Shown here: piece after piece, positions 9,115-20,479 of the stretch
Numbering within the stretch: the stretch's first letter is position 1
How the letters are laid out: each line of letters opens with the position of its first letter
From: Brenneria rubrifaciens
Lineage (GTDB): Bacteria > Pseudomonadota > Gammaproteobacteria > Enterobacterales > Enterobacteriaceae
DNA length: 64,000 nucleotides
Assembly (NCBI RefSeq): GCF_005484945.1
Contig: NZ_CP034035.1
Location: forward strand, 434,001-498,000
Reading direction: 5' to 3'
The notes under the pieces: generated by a model
Told to the model about the DNA's origin: nothing
What the model saw: the letters and a program-made list of their open reading frames with translations, nothing else
Databases searched by the model: none
Position numbers and translations under genes: made by a program

Positions 9115-9588
9115 GTGCGCTGGTTACCGTTGCTATTAATCTTTCTTTTTGCCTACATTGAGATATCGCTGTTCATTCAGGTGGCAGCGGTTCTTGGCGT
9201 AGCGATAACCCTGTTGCTGGTGGTCTTCACTTCTTGTGTCGGTGTGTCGCTGGTGCGTAATCAGGGCATGAAAACCATTGTTCAGATGCAGCAGAAAATG
9301 GCCTTGGGTGAAAGCCCGGCGGCAGAGATGGTGAAAAGCGTCTCGCTGGTGCTGGCCGGCTTCCTGCTTTTGATTCCGGGATTCTTTACCGATTTGCTCG
9401 GACTATTGCTACTGTTGCCGCCGGTGCAGAAGCGTTTAACCCTTAAGCTGATGCCGCATTTGCATATCTGGCGTTCTGGGCCGGGTGGTGCGGCTTCTTC
9501 AGATGGGAAGACCTTTGAAGGCGAGTATCAACGTAAAGAGGACGGTCGCAGAAATATTGAGCATAAAGATGAACGAGACGATCGGTGA
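9115..9588 (+). CDS. fxsA: FxsA membrane protein
   Basis: A 157-residue inner membrane protein matching E. coli FxsA, whose overproduction relieves F-plasmid exclusion of phage T7. It has hydrophobic helices at about residues 3-20, 25-45, and a long pair at 75-100 (LAGFLLLIPGFFTDLLGLLLLLPP), then a hydrophilic tail ending in GEYQRKEDGR and charged residues. It starts with GTG at 9115, with AGGAG eight bases upstream, giving RWLPLLLIFLFAYIEISLF like the E. coli protein. It lies between aspA and groES as in E. coli. Confidence 0.93.
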   Translation: MRWLPLLLIFLFAYIEISLFIQVAAVLGVAITLLLVVFTSCVGVSLVRNQGMKTIVQMQQKMALGESPAAEMVKSVSLVLAGFLLLIPGFFTDLLGLLLLLPPVQKRLTLKLMPHLHIWRSGPGGAASSDGKTFEGEYQRKEDGRRNIEHKDERDDR

Positions 9589-9697
9589 AAGTGAGATCGG
9601 TTGAATATTAAACAAACCTTATCTTGTTGATAATAAATGTTTTTTATTTTTGGCATATAAAAAAGATGGCGGGTGCAAAAAAAAATGCATTTCCTCC

Positions 9698-10101
<404 letters not shown>

Positions 10102-10110
10102 TGCGTGTAA

Positions 10111-11799
<1,689 letters not shown>

Positions 11800-11906
11800 T
11801 GCGACGAGAGTCGCGCGGGTCGCTAGCCTGGCGGGGCACGCCCATCATGAATACTGTTATTTTTTAGTGTTTACGCCTCTCCCGCAAAAATAGCAGATAG
11901 GTGATA

Positions 11907-11946
11907 AAACCCGGTGTTCCGAGCAGGAATGCCGGGTTTCTTTATT
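11907..11946 (+). terminator. groESL terminator
   Basis: AAACCCGG (11907-11914) pairs with CCGGGTTT (11932-11939) and is followed by CTTTATTTT, about 110 bases past groEL. Confidence 0.85.
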
Positions 11947-12069
11947 TTGGAGCGCCGACCTTTTTTGCTAAGAGATTTGTCCGCGATTTTCTCTGGAGGT
12001 ATGCATTTCCTGCTGTTGTTTGTAACAGCGGATAGCACGCTTTTGTGTCTGGTTTGACGCCGAGTTATC

Positions 12070-12097
12070 GGAACTTATTCTTCCCTCTCAGCACTTA
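12070..12097 (+). promoter_or_regulatory. Candidate hrp box (HrpL-type promoter)
   Basis: GGAACT (12070-12075), a 15-base spacer and GCACTTA (12091-12097) match the HrpL sigma-factor consensus GGAACC-N15/16-CCACNNA with two substitutions. It lies 118 bases upstream of the candidate effector gene, on the same strand. No hrpL gene is in this window, so the assignment rests on pattern and context. Confidence 0.55.
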
Positions 12098-12214
12098 CTT
12101 AGGATAGAAGGTTAGCTGAGCGGCCGATGGTTTATCTAAGTTGTTAAGCGGTATTTAAGTTAATGATTTCTTTTAAATACAGCGAATTGGTAAGGTCTTT
12201 CGAGGACATTGTTT

Positions 12215-13696
12215 ATGCGGACTATTTTTCGGACAGGCCCACTGCCATCGACTCAAATCGAGTCAGGTGCTCAGGAAGATCGCGCCTCCCATTCCCATTC
12301 GCCACAGGCATCGGGTCAGGCTGGCCAGGCGGCCGGGTCTGCTTCTTCGTCCGGCACGCGTCATGTTGAAAAAATCAGTTTCAGGCAGGCGCTGACTAAA
12401 ACAGCGGCACTGAGTCGATTAGAACAACTTCCTTCGGGAGGGCGATTTCTGTCAGCATTAAATTGCTTTAGTCATGTCCCATCGTCGCCTGTTCCTCCCC
12501 GCGGCCCGGCATTCGGCCAATTTATGGCAATGGTGGATGCCGATGTATCGATGCTGGCGGATAAGACGGGGGTGGACAAGAGTATTGCCGCTGAACAGAT
12601 GCGTAAGGCCATAGACACAGGGTACTTCGGCGCGAGGTCGAAGCCGGAGAATAAAATTCGCATGATGTTGGCGCTGTATTCGATACGAGAAACCGAGTTG
12701 GCAAAGAATGAGCTTGCAGCGGTGATGGCCGAGCATCCGACATTCAACTCGGTAAGTATCAATAATGTCTGGCGGATGCTGATTGACAGTTCGGCTCATG
12801 ACGATGGCAGGCATAATGGCCTGCGTTATGAAAATGAACCAGGCTATATCGCCGGTATGTATAGAGGATTGGCTGAAGTCCTGCGTAACGATTTGCGCCC
12901 AGATGGTGATGTGTCCGGTGAGGTGATGATCGAGCGATTACATGATAAGGCCATTGGGGGGGTTATTGATTCCGATAGACTCAAGAGGGCGGTGGTTTTG
13001 GCCATGTCGGGCAGCTCTAAGCAAGCGAAGGGGCTATTGGCACATGTCGCTTCCTTTACCAATACCGTTAAACTCACTGATGTGCCGAACATAACAAGTG
13101 GTACGAGCAGCGATGTGTTGAAGTGTTTAGATAAAGGGTACAGAACGCAGTCAGTAATTTTCAGCCTGAATCAAGGGAAAAACTGTTCCCAGGAGGGGTT
13201 TAAAGAACTGTTGGAACGCTATCGTTCGTCAGCCAATGAACTGCCATTTGGTTTTTGGAATTATGATGAAAGTAGCGAGGATGATATGGAAAACGCATCG
13301 TTTGAAACGGCGAGCGTTGGGCTTTACAGCCGCTCCTTCGAGGAAATTCCTGATTCGTTGCGGCCTGCCCCTTATACTAAAGCGCAGTATGATCTTTATC
13401 GTCAGGATATTGCGGCGGCAAAAAACGATGATGACAAACTTTCGTCAATCGTGCGTATCTGCCGTAACCTGGAGCAAGCACACTGTTTTACTGATGGTAA
13501 CTCCAGAACGCTTGGCTTTTTGCTGGTCAATCAGCTTCTGCTCGAAAATGCCTTTAGCCCTGCGATTATACGCGATCCCAACCGCTTTGATGGTTTTTCC
13601 AGTCAGGAACTGGTGAATGAAATCAAGAAAGGGCAGCGGCTTTTTAACCAACTTCAGTCCACTGGCCCATCACCAGCCAACCCACCACCGTTATAG
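12215..13696 (+). CDS. Candidate type III effector with degenerate Fic motif
   Basis: A 493-residue protein I do not recognise by name. The first 50 residues are export-like for Hrp systems: about one residue in five is serine, there is no acidic residue in the first 12, and position 4 is isoleucine; no membrane helix or Sec signal is seen. Near the C terminus, residues 423-431 read HCFTDGNSR, close to the Fic core HxFx(D/E)GNGR used for AMP or UMP transfer, with Gly to Ser and without the second arginine. The ATG at 12215 has GAGGA eight bases upstream; a TTG two codons earlier is possible. It sits alone between groEL and ubiC, which belong to different E. coli blocks, behind a hrp-box-like promoter. 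It may be an injected enzyme acting on plant proteins; a Fic-like intracellular toxin is the alternative. Confidence 0.65.
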   Translation: MRTIFRTGPLPSTQIESGAQEDRASHSHSPQASGQAGQAAGSASSSGTRHVEKISFRQALTKTAALSRLEQLPSGGRFLSALNCFSHVPSSPVPPRGPAFGQFMAMVDADVSMLADKTGVDKSIAAEQMRKAIDTGYFGARSKPENKIRMMLALYSIRETELAKNELAAVMAEHPTFNSVSINNVWRMLIDSSAHDDGRHNGLRYENEPGYIAGMYRGLAEVLRNDLRPDGDVSGEVMIERLHDKAIGGVIDSDRLKRAVVLAMSGSSKQAKGLLAHVASFTNTVKLTDVPNITSGTSSDVLKCLDKGYRTQSVIFSLNQGKNCSQEGFKELLERYRSSANELPFGFWNYDESSEDDMENASFETASVGLYSRSFEEIPDSLRPAPYTKAQYDLYRQDIAAAKNDDDKLSSIVRICRNLEQAHCFTDGNSRTLGFLLVNQLLLENAFSPAIIRDPNRFDGFSSQELVNEIKKGQRLFNQLQSTGPSPANPPPL

Positions 13697-13853
13697 TTAT
13701 TATCCGCTCTGAACCCTGCATCACTCAGAAAACCCCCTTGTATAAAAAGCATACTTATCGTTAACCCTGCGTTCAGAACGTGTTATCAGGGTGCTATTCT
13801 GCGCTACAATATGAGACGTTTACATGATTAAGAGCCAACCTGGAGTGGGGACA

Positions 13854-14378
13854 ATGTCTGATGAGGCGCCAGTTTCCCTGCGTGCGATTGAATGGTTTTC
13901 CGAACAGCCGGCAATCATGCCTGCGCCCATTGAAGACTGGCTGATGGAAACAGGGTCAATGACGCAGCGTCTTGATGACTGTTGCGTCCAACTGACGGTA
14001 ATTGTTTGCAAGGAATGCTTTATTTTGCCGGGGGAGTTGTTAAATGATGAACATGGACATCTGCCCGTCAGCGAGCGTTATTGGCTGCGTGAGGTCGTGC
14101 TCTATGGCGACGGGCGTCCCTGGTTATTCGGTCGAACCCTGGTTCCGCAACAAACACTGGATGGCACAGGCGCCGCTTTAATGAAAATCGGTAATACGCC
14201 GCTGGGGCGTTATCTGTTTCAACATGATGCCCTGACGCGCGATTATATACACACCGGGGCCGGCGGCAGTTTGTGGGCGCGTCGTTCCCGTTTGTGCCTT
14301 TCCGGTCAGCCGCTATTGTTGACCGAGCTGTTTTTACCTGAGGCACCGCTTTATTTTATGGATAGCTGTAAAGGCTAA
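13854..14378 (+). CDS. ubiC: Chorismate pyruvate-lyase UbiC
   Basis: A 174-residue enzyme that removes pyruvate from chorismate to give 4-hydroxybenzoate, the first committed step of ubiquinone synthesis. Family segments are RYWLREVVLYGDG, TPLGRYLFQHDALTRD, WARRSRLCLSG and LTELFLPEAPLY, the last including the conserved glutamate. The start MSDEAPVSLRAIEWF at 13854 aligns with E. coli UbiC and has GGAGTGGGG upstream; a start at 13824 would add 10 residues. It is followed after 18 bases by ubiA. Confidence 0.93.
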   Translation: MSDEAPVSLRAIEWFSEQPAIMPAPIEDWLMETGSMTQRLDDCCVQLTVIVCKECFILPGELLNDEHGHLPVSERYWLREVVLYGDGRPWLFGRTLVPQQTLDGTGAALMKIGNTPLGRYLFQHDALTRDYIHTGAGGSLWARRSRLCLSGQPLLLTELFLPEAPLYFMDSCKG

Positions 14379-14396
14379 CCGATCATTACCGAGGAG

Positions 14397-15269
14397 ATGA
14401 GTCTGTTGGAAAGAAGTGTAACAGCGGGGAAATGGCTGGCTTACTGTCGGTTGATGCGCATTGATAAACCGATAGGCTCTCTGCTGCTACTGTGGCCGAC
14501 TTTATGGGCGTTATGGCTGGCGGGACGGGGAGCGCCGGAACCGTGGACGTTATTTGTTTTCGTCGCGGGGGTCTTTTTGATGCGGGCGGCAGGCTGCGTT
14601 ATCAATGATTTTGCCGATCGTCATTTTGACGGGCATGTGAAGCGTACGGCTTCACGCCCGTTGCCTAGCGGACTGGTCAGCGAGCAGTCTGCCAAGCTAT
14701 TGTTTGTGGTGTTGGTGCTGCTGGCGTTCTGCTTGGTTCTGACGATGAACAGAATAACCATCTGGCTTTCCGTTGCCGGACTAGCGCTTGCCTGGGTATA
14801 TCCGTTTATGAAGCGTGTCAGCCATCTGCCCCAGTTTGTTCTGGGCGCGGCGTTTGGCTGGTCGATACCGATGGCCTATGCCGCAGTGAGTGAGACGCTG
14901 CCAGCAACCTGCTGGATGATGTTTCTGGCTTATGTCTGCTGGACGGTCGCCTACGATACGCAGTACGCCATGGTCGATCGGGATGATGATCTCAAGATCG
15001 GTATCAAATCCACCGCTATCCTCTTCGGACGTTTTGACACGTTGATTATCGGTCTGCTGCAACTGAGCGTATTGCTGCTGCTGGCGGCGCTAGGCTATAT
15101 GACGTCATTAGGCCCGCTATTTTACGTGTCGCTGCTGGTGGCCGCCGGATTATTTGTTTATCAGCAGAAATTGATCGCCGGGCGCGGGCGGGATGCCTGT
15201 TTCCGGGCATTCAAAAATAATAACTATGTTGGAATGGCGCTGTTTATCGGCGTTTTATTCAGTCTGTAA
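14397..15269 (+). CDS. ubiA: 4-hydroxybenzoate octaprenyltransferase UbiA
   Basis: A 290-residue integral membrane prenyltransferase joining octaprenyl diphosphate to 4-hydroxybenzoate. Both aspartate-rich metal-diphosphate motifs are visible, [16 protein letters not shown] and [12 protein letters not shown], among about nine hydrophobic helices. The start is uncertain: GAGGAG abuts the ATG at 14397 with no spacer, whereas a TTG at 14406 has a nine-base spacer and gives an N terminus closer to usual length. It is cotranscribed with ubiC. Confidence 0.96.
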   Translation: MSLLERSVTAGKWLAYCRLMRIDKPIGSLLLLWPTLWALWLAGRGAPEPWTLFVFVAGVFLMRAAGCVINDFADRHFDGHVKRTASRPLPSGLVSEQSAKLLFVVLVLLAFCLVLTMNRITIWLSVAGLALAWVYPFMKRVSHLPQFVLGAAFGWSIPMAYAAVSETLPATCWMMFLAYVCWTVAYDTQYAMVDRDDDLKIGIKSTAILFGRFDTLIIGLLQLSVLLLLAALGYMTSLGPLFYVSLLVAAGLFVYQQKLIAGRGRDACFRAFKNNNYVGMALFIGVLFSL

Positions 15270-15287
15270 GCTAACCACACGGACAAA

Positions 15288-15322
15288 CAAAGGCGGCGAT
15301 ATTTTTCGCCGCCTTTATTCTT
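15288..15322. terminator. Shared terminator between ubiA and plsB
   Basis: AAAGGCGGCGA pairs with TCGCCGCCTTT across a short T-rich loop and is flanked by A-rich and T-rich stretches, so it can end both convergent transcripts. Confidence 0.8.
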
Positions 15323-15328
15323 TTAGCG

Positions 15329-17800
15329 TTACTCTCGAGAGGGCGCGTCTTTTGCGTTCAGGCTTTCGCTGCCCGCCTCGGCAGGCGAACTGGCGCTTTC
15401 AATCGTCAGCCGTACCTCTGGGGTGATCAGGTCGCCCAGAATGTGATAGATTTCCAGGATGTTTCCCTGCGCCGCCTCGCTGCTATCCGTGATATAGCCT
15501 TCATTGCGTAAGGTGACAACCAGCGTTGAAAACACGGCTTTATCGAAAAACTCCGGCGCGTTGATACCGTGCAGAACCGATAACCGCTGCGCCATATTGC
15601 GGCTCTCTTTTTCCAGCGTCCCGCGATGGATGCCGGGGTTTGCTCCCAGCAACGAAAGCGTGATGGCATAGCGTTGCAGTGTTTCGCGCACCCCGGCGGC
15701 CAGGAGTTGCAACGTGCGAATCCGCGCCGGGTTGATAAGCAGCTCATCCTCTTTGCTGAACAGCAACGCCTGCCTTGTGAGTTCCGCTATTAATGCGGAT
15801 AACACGGCCGGCAATTGTTCTCTGGTGTAGTGCAGAAACAGTTCTGCCTGAAGCAGAGGATAAATCAGCGTAATCTGCCGGACCAGTTCGGTCAGGGTAA
15901 TATGCCGATGGTGGATCACGATACTGGCGATGAGCGAAGGCAGTATCAGCAGGTGCTGAATATTATTACGGTAATAGGTCATCAGCACGGCCTGTTCCCG
16001 CGGCAGAATAATGATGTCGCCGATGTTGTCTTTCTCGACTTCAAATTTATCCATGCCCAGCGCGTGTTCCAGCAATTCATACGGCGTCTTTTTCGGCGCG
16101 GTGATATCTTTATGGTAAGGAACATTACGCAGGAGTTGCAGATAGCAATCCAACTGCTCATACATTTGTTCGCGGGTCAAAGAACGCTGGCGTGACGCCA
16201 GTAATGCTGTCGAACAAAGGTTCATGGCGTTTGCTGCCGCGGCGTTGTTGATGCGCACCATAATATCCGTGGCGATATCCTGCACCGTCGGCGTTAACCA
16301 GCTTGGGCGCTGCGCTTCAATCGGGTCAATGGCGTCACGCCATTGCGGCACATGCTGATTCAGATAGGTGGTTAACGGCAGCGGTTCCCCGAAGTTCACA
16401 TAGCCTTGTCCGAGGTTGCGCAACTTACGTAAGCCGCGCACCATCTGTATAAAGCCTTCTTTCTCTTTTGTCGCGCCACGCAGCTCTTTGGCGTAGGTGC
16501 CGACTTCCATGACGTGCTCATAGCCGACATAGATGGGCACCAACGTAATGGGGCGCGTACCGCCGCGCAGCATGGCCTGAATGGTCATGGCCAGCGTGCC
16601 GGTCTTCGGCTCCAGCAGGCGTCCTGTTCGGGAGCGGCCACCTTCAACAAAATACTCGACCGAGTAGCCCCGGGCAAAAAGCTCGCCCAAATATTCGCGA
16701 AAAATGGTGGAATACAGTTTATTGCCTTTGAAAGTACGGCGAATAAAGAACGCGCCCAGGCGTCGGAAGATCGGGCCGGCAGGCCAGAAATTCAGGTTGA
16801 TCCCGGCGGCGATGTGCGGAGGAACCAACCCCTGATGATAGAGCACGTAGGAAAGCAGCAGATAGTCCATATGGCTGCGATGGCAGGGAACATAGACGAT
16901 TTCGTGCCCGTCCTGCGCCAGTTGGCGTACCCGTTCGGCATTATGGACGTTAATCCCCTGATAGAGACGGTTCCAGGTCCAGCCCAATATGCGGTCGGAT
17001 AAACGGATGGCTTCATAAGAAAAATCGGCGGCAATTTCTTCCATCAGGGCAATGGCGTTTTGCTGCGCTCTTTCATGGGAGAGTTTTTTGCTGCGCGCCT
17101 CGTCATCAATGGCTTTTGTGACCGCTTTAGAGTTAAGCAGTTTATTGAACAGCTCCTGACGCACCGGCAGACGCGGACCTACCGCCGCCAGACGCTGGCG
17201 CGAGAAGTGCATTCGCGCGACGCGTGCCAGCTTGTGAGCGATGGTTTTGTCCGTGCCGTGTTCAGTCGCCATATAGCGTAATGACACAGGGCTGGAAAAG
17301 CGGACAAAACTGTCCCGACCTAACCACAACACGGCGAAAAATTTCTCGATACCGTTCAGCAACCGTAAATGCGGGGTGGCCTGATTTTGCCCTTCACGGC
17401 CAGGCGAACGGCCAAACATAACGGAAACCGGCACCATCTGCACATTCAGATCGGGATTGGCGCGGTGTAAATCCAGATAGTCGTGAAACAGCTTTACCGA
17501 TTCTTGCTTTGGAACGTAGTAGCGGAAAACGCGTGGGCCATCATTGATGAAGACATGACTAGGCAGTTCCACTCCGCCAACGTCTACGGGTTGCAGAGGA
17601 TCGGGCAGGCCAAACGCCTGACATTTTGTCCGCAGTGTTATTAAATCTGCCTTAGAATTGTAAGGCAATACATAGAGAATCGGACGCGACGGGTCTAAGC
17701 CCAGTTCAGTCACAGGATCTATGGGTATGACTTTACTTTTCACCAACAGCCTGAGTGGGAAACACAATAATTTATAGTAAATTTTACGCCAACCTGACAT
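15329..17800 (-). CDS. plsB: Glycerol-3-phosphate acyltransferase PlsB
   Basis: An 823-residue membrane-associated enzyme (E. coli 807) that acylates glycerol-3-phosphate at position 1 in phospholipid synthesis. The acyltransferase blocks are present in order: [10 protein letters not shown] (HX4D catalytic motif), [19 protein letters not shown] and LVPIYVGYE. The start [12 protein letters not shown] at 17800 matches E. coli; an upstream ATG at 17878 would add 26 residues. The C-terminal tail is somewhat longer than in E. coli. It is divergent from dgkA, as usual. Confidence 0.96.
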   Translation of the reverse strand: MSGWRKIYYKLLCFPLRLLVKSKVIPIDPVTELGLDPSRPILYVLPYNSKADLITLRTKCQAFGLPDPLQPVDVGGVELPSHVFINDGPRVFRYYVPKQESVKLFHDYLDLHRANPDLNVQMVPVSVMFGRSPGREGQNQATPHLRLLNGIEKFFAVLWLGRDSFVRFSSPVSLRYMATEHGTDKTIAHKLARVARMHFSRQRLAAVGPRLPVRQELFNKLLNSKAVTKAIDDEARSKKLSHERAQQNAIALMEEIAADFSYEAIRLSDRILGWTWNRLYQGINVHNAERVRQLAQDGHEIVYVPCHRSHMDYLLLSYVLYHQGLVPPHIAAGINLNFWPAGPIFRRLGAFFIRRTFKGNKLYSTIFREYLGELFARGYSVEYFVEGGRSRTGRLLEPKTGTLAMTIQAMLRGGTRPITLVPIYVGYEHVMEVGTYAKELRGATKEKEGFIQMVRGLRKLRNLGQGYVNFGEPLPLTTYLNQHVPQWRDAIDPIEAQRPSWLTPTVQDIATDIMVRINNAAAANAMNLCSTALLASRQRSLTREQMYEQLDCYLQLLRNVPYHKDITAPKKTPYELLEHALGMDKFEVEKDNIGDIIILPREQAVLMTYYRNNIQHLLILPSLIASIVIHHRHITLTELVRQITLIYPLLQAELFLHYTREQLPAVLSALIAELTRQALLFSKEDELLINPARIRTLQLLAAGVRETLQRYAITLSLLGANPGIHRGTLEKESRNMAQRLSVLHGINAPEFFDKAVFSTLVVTLRNEGYITDSSEAAQGNILEIYHILGDLITPEVRLTIESASSPAEAGSESLNAKDAPSRE

Positions 17801-17927
17801 AACAACTTGAAGCCTCTTGTTAGCAACGCGTCGCAAGGATACCAGAAACTGCGCTGGAGATCTGTGGTGGTGAGACAACGGTTCAGCGTTAAAATGCCGA
17901 GCTATCGCTTATAAATTGGGAGCATAA

Positions 17928-18293
17928 ATGAATAAATCAACGGGGATGACCCGGATTATCAAGGCAACCGGCTATTCCCTTAAAGGACTGCGACAGGCAT
18001 GGCGGCATGAAGCGGCCTTTCGGCAGGAAACCGTGCTGACGATTGTCGGGGTGGTTATTGCCTGTCTTCTGCCTGTCACCCTGGTTGAGAGGCTACTGCT
18101 TATTAGCTCGGTCGTGTTGATCATGCTGTTTGAACTGGCGAACAGCGCGATTGAAGCCGTAGTGGATCGCGTGGGTACTGAACATCATGAACTGTCTGGT
18201 CGGGCGAAAGACATTGGCTCGGCGTCGGTCTTGGTGGCTATTCTGCTGGCGGCTGTGGTATGGGGCAGTATTCTTTGGCAGCATTTTGCGTAA
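17928..18293 (+). CDS. dgkA: Diacylglycerol kinase DgkA
   Basis: A 121-residue inner membrane kinase that recycles diacylglycerol to phosphatidic acid. It has the surface helix and three membrane helices of the family and the signature FELANSAIEAVVDRVG with catalytic and metal-binding glutamates, followed by HELSGRAKDIGSASV. It ends 110 bases before lexA, as in E. coli. Confidence 0.96.
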   Translation: MNKSTGMTRIIKATGYSLKGLRQAWRHEAAFRQETVLTIVGVVIACLLPVTLVERLLLISSVVLIMLFELANSAIEAVVDRVGTEHHELSGRAKDIGSASVLVAILLAAVVWGSILWQHFA

Positions 18294-18357
18294 GGGCTTG
18301 CAGAAATTAATGAAAAACCGAGGTTTACACACATCCTGGTTTCCAATCGCAGATGAC

Positions 18358-18394
18358 CTGTATATACTCACAGCAAGACTGTATAAACAACCAG
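18358..18394 (+). promoter_or_regulatory. Two LexA (SOS) boxes upstream of lexA
   Basis: CTGTATATACTCACAG (18358-18373) and CTGTATAAACAACCAG (18379-18394) both fit the CTGT-N8-ACAG-type SOS box, the second with CCAG at its end. They are five bases apart, as in E. coli lexA, and end just before the ribosome site. Confidence 0.93.
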
Positions 18395-18403
18395 GGGGGC
18401 GGA

Positions 18404-19012
18404 ATGAAAGTATTAACAGCCAGACAGCAACAGGTTTATGACCTGATCCGCGATCATATTGTGCAGACCGGTATGCCGCCTACACGTGCAGAAATTGCCC
18501 AGCAATTGGGGTTTCGTTCGCCGAATGCTGCTGAAGAGCATTTAAAAGCATTGGCGCGCAAAGGCGTGATTCAAATCGTATCTGGCGCATCGCGCGGTAT
18601 TCGCTTGCTGATGGAAGAAGAGACTGGCATTCCGTTGGTGGGACGTGTTGCCGCCGGGGAACCGCTTCTGGCGCAGCAGCATATTGAATGTCATTACCAG
18701 ATTGACCCGGCCATGTTCAAGCCTGGTGCGGATTTCTTGCTGCGTGTAAATGGCATGTCAATGAAAGATATCGGTATTATGGATGGTGACCTGCTGGCCG
18801 TACACAAAACGCAGAATGTTCATAACGGCCAGATCGTCGTTGCCCGCATCGAAGATGAAGTGACGGTGAAACGACTGAAAAAACAGGGGAATATGGTTTA
18901 TTTGCTGGCTGAAAACGAAGCGTTTTCACCCATCGTTGTGGATCTGCGCGAACAGAGTTTTTCTATCGAAGGTCTGGCCGTTGGCGTAATTCGCAACGGA
19001 GACTGGAGCTGA
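18404..19012 (+). CDS. lexA: LexA SOS repressor
   Basis: A 202-residue repressor with an N-terminal winged helix (residues 1-65) and a C-terminal S24 self-cleavage domain. The Ala84-Gly85 cleavage bond (RVAAGEP), nucleophile Ser119 (NGMSMKD) and Lys156 (VTVKRLK) are at canonical positions. The start at 18404 follows GGGGGCGGA and matches the E. coli N terminus [11 protein letters not shown]. It is autoregulated through two upstream boxes. The dinF gene that follows lexA in E. coli is missing here. Confidence 0.98.
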   Translation: MKVLTARQQQVYDLIRDHIVQTGMPPTRAEIAQQLGFRSPNAAEEHLKALARKGVIQIVSGASRGIRLLMEEETGIPLVGRVAAGEPLLAQQHIECHYQIDPAMFKPGADFLLRVNGMSMKDIGIMDGDLLAVHKTQNVHNGQIVVARIEDEVTVKRLKKQGNMVYLLAENEAFSPIVVDLREQSFSIEGLAVGVIRNGDWS

Positions 19013-19066
19013 TTCCCACCCTAGCCAGGCGTAATAGTTAAGCTTGTTGCTCTGACATTTTCTTCA

Positions 19067-19093
19067 CACATCGCCCCGTTCAGGGGCGATGTG
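19067..19093 (+). terminator. Strong hairpin after lexA
   Basis: CACATCGCCCC (19067-19077) pairs perfectly with GGGGCGATGTG (19083-19093) but only weak T-richness follows. The remaining gap to 19510 is AT-rich and holds one open frame (19091-19366) that I consider spurious. Confidence 0.6.
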
Positions 19094-19510
19094 GTTTATA
19101 CACTTTCTTCATTCACTGCGCTTTGCTTGCAGAAACCGCGTTGCAATCTGTTGCTGATACATTTATTTACATTTAACGAGACAAATAAAAGGCGGCTATT
19201 ACTTGCTGTTCTTTATATTTTTTTAAGCGATTCCGTCATCTATATGAGCGTTTTTTTAGACTTAGGGTCTGCTTTAAATAAAATAACCGGAACTATCGTC
19301 TATAATTTATTTGAGGATAAGCATTATTATCTTTTCAACTCATCAGGCCATTTCACGACAATCTGAGTCAGATCCAGTGAACGTCGCTGGTATTGAAAGA
19401 GAAGAGAATGCCTGTGATGACGCTTACTGAATGGCTTATCTGAAACTAACGTAATGCGCATAAATCACTATTCATTTATGCCATCTTAAACCTAAGGTGT
19501 GGAGATAATT

Positions 19511-19720
19511 ATGAATAAGGATCAAGCTGGCGGTAACTGGAAACAGTTTAAAGGTAAAGCGAAAGAACAGTGGGGTAAATTGACTGACGATGATCTGAAG
19601 GTTATCGAAGGTAAACGTGAACAATTGGTTGGCAAGATTCAGGAACGCTATGGATACAAGAAAGAAGCCGCCGAGAAAGAAGTAAAAGATTGGGAAAGCC
19701 ATAACAAATACTTCTGGTAA
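19511..19720 (+). CDS. yjbJ: YjbJ, CsbD-family stress protein
   Basis: A 69-residue hydrophilic protein nearly identical to E. coli YjbJ, a CsbD-like protein made in stationary phase and stress; its molecular function is not known. The pattern WKQFKGKAKEQWGKLTDDD followed by EGKREQLVGKIQERYGYKK defines the family. The ATG at 19511 follows GGTGTGGAG; a GTG four codons upstream is less likely. It lies between lexA and zur as in E. coli. Confidence 0.93.
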   Translation: MNKDQAGGNWKQFKGKAKEQWGKLTDDDLKVIEGKREQLVGKIQERYGYKKEAAEKEVKDWESHNKYFW

Positions 19721-19851
19721 GGAAGGCAGATAAGGCTTGGCGGCGTGGCAATCCAGCTTGTTAAATCAGGATAAACTGGGATGTCAAGGGAGGCTAAGTG
19801 CGCCGGGAGACAAGGGAAATGTTTGATTAGCCCTTGCGATTTACGTGAGGG

Positions 19852-20367
19852 CTAGCGTTTTTTGATCGGTATGCTGTGGTCGTGATCGCATCGATCCGTC
19901 TGTTTACATGCCGCGACTTCCTGACACGCTCCACAAAGCCCACGCGCTTCGATAACGCTTTGACGCAGGGTAAAACCCGCCTGTTGCGCCAATTCACGCA
20001 ATGTTTCTTCCACTCCTTCCGTCTTACGCTCGGTAACCTGACTACAGCGGTCACAGATAAAGAGCGCGGAAGTGTGACTATGATCCTCGATACGATGACA
20101 AAGCACATAGCTGTTATTTGACTCAACCCGATGAATAAACCCCTGCTCCAGCAAAAAATCCAGCGCGCGGTAGACTGTCGGTGGTTTGGCCTGCGGTTCT
20201 GATTTTCGCAAAAGATCGAGCAGATCGTAGGCACTTATGGCGCCGGACTGCCGCGCCATCAGACGCAACACTTCCAGTCGCTGTGGCGTCAGACGAACGC
20301 CGCGCTGCTGACAAATTTGTTCAGCCTGAGCAAGTAGTCTGTCCTGAGTGGTTAAATCTATTGTCAT
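19852..20367 (-). CDS. zur: Zur zinc uptake regulator
   Basis: A 171-residue Fur-family repressor of zinc uptake genes, the same length as E. coli Zur. A winged-helix N domain (RGVRLTPQRLEVLRLM) is followed by the dimerisation domain with the metal ligands HTSALFICDRC and C-terminal cysteines in LCGACQEVAACKQ. The His/Asp-rich C terminus DRCDHDHSIP is also typical. Confidence 0.96.
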   Translation of the reverse strand: MTIDLTTQDRLLAQAEQICQQRGVRLTPQRLEVLRLMARQSGAISAYDLLDLLRKSEPQAKPPTVYRALDFLLEQGFIHRVESNNSYVLCHRIEDHSHTSALFICDRCSQVTERKTEGVEETLRELAQQAGFTLRQSVIEARGLCGACQEVAACKQTDRCDHDHSIPIKKR

Positions 20368-20479
20368 GCCATATCACCCCGACGCAGAGAAAAATATCGT
20401 ATATCTTACCACGGCGGGAGAAAAACGCCGAGCGAGCGACGCTGGCTCACCCAGAGCGTTGAAAAGGAAAGGGAGAGCG

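Noticed and set aside
19091..19366. 91-codon hydrophobic frame between lexA and yjbJ, considered as a dinF remnant
   Set aside because: No similarity to DinF transporters, no ribosome site, AT-rich low-complexity sequence.
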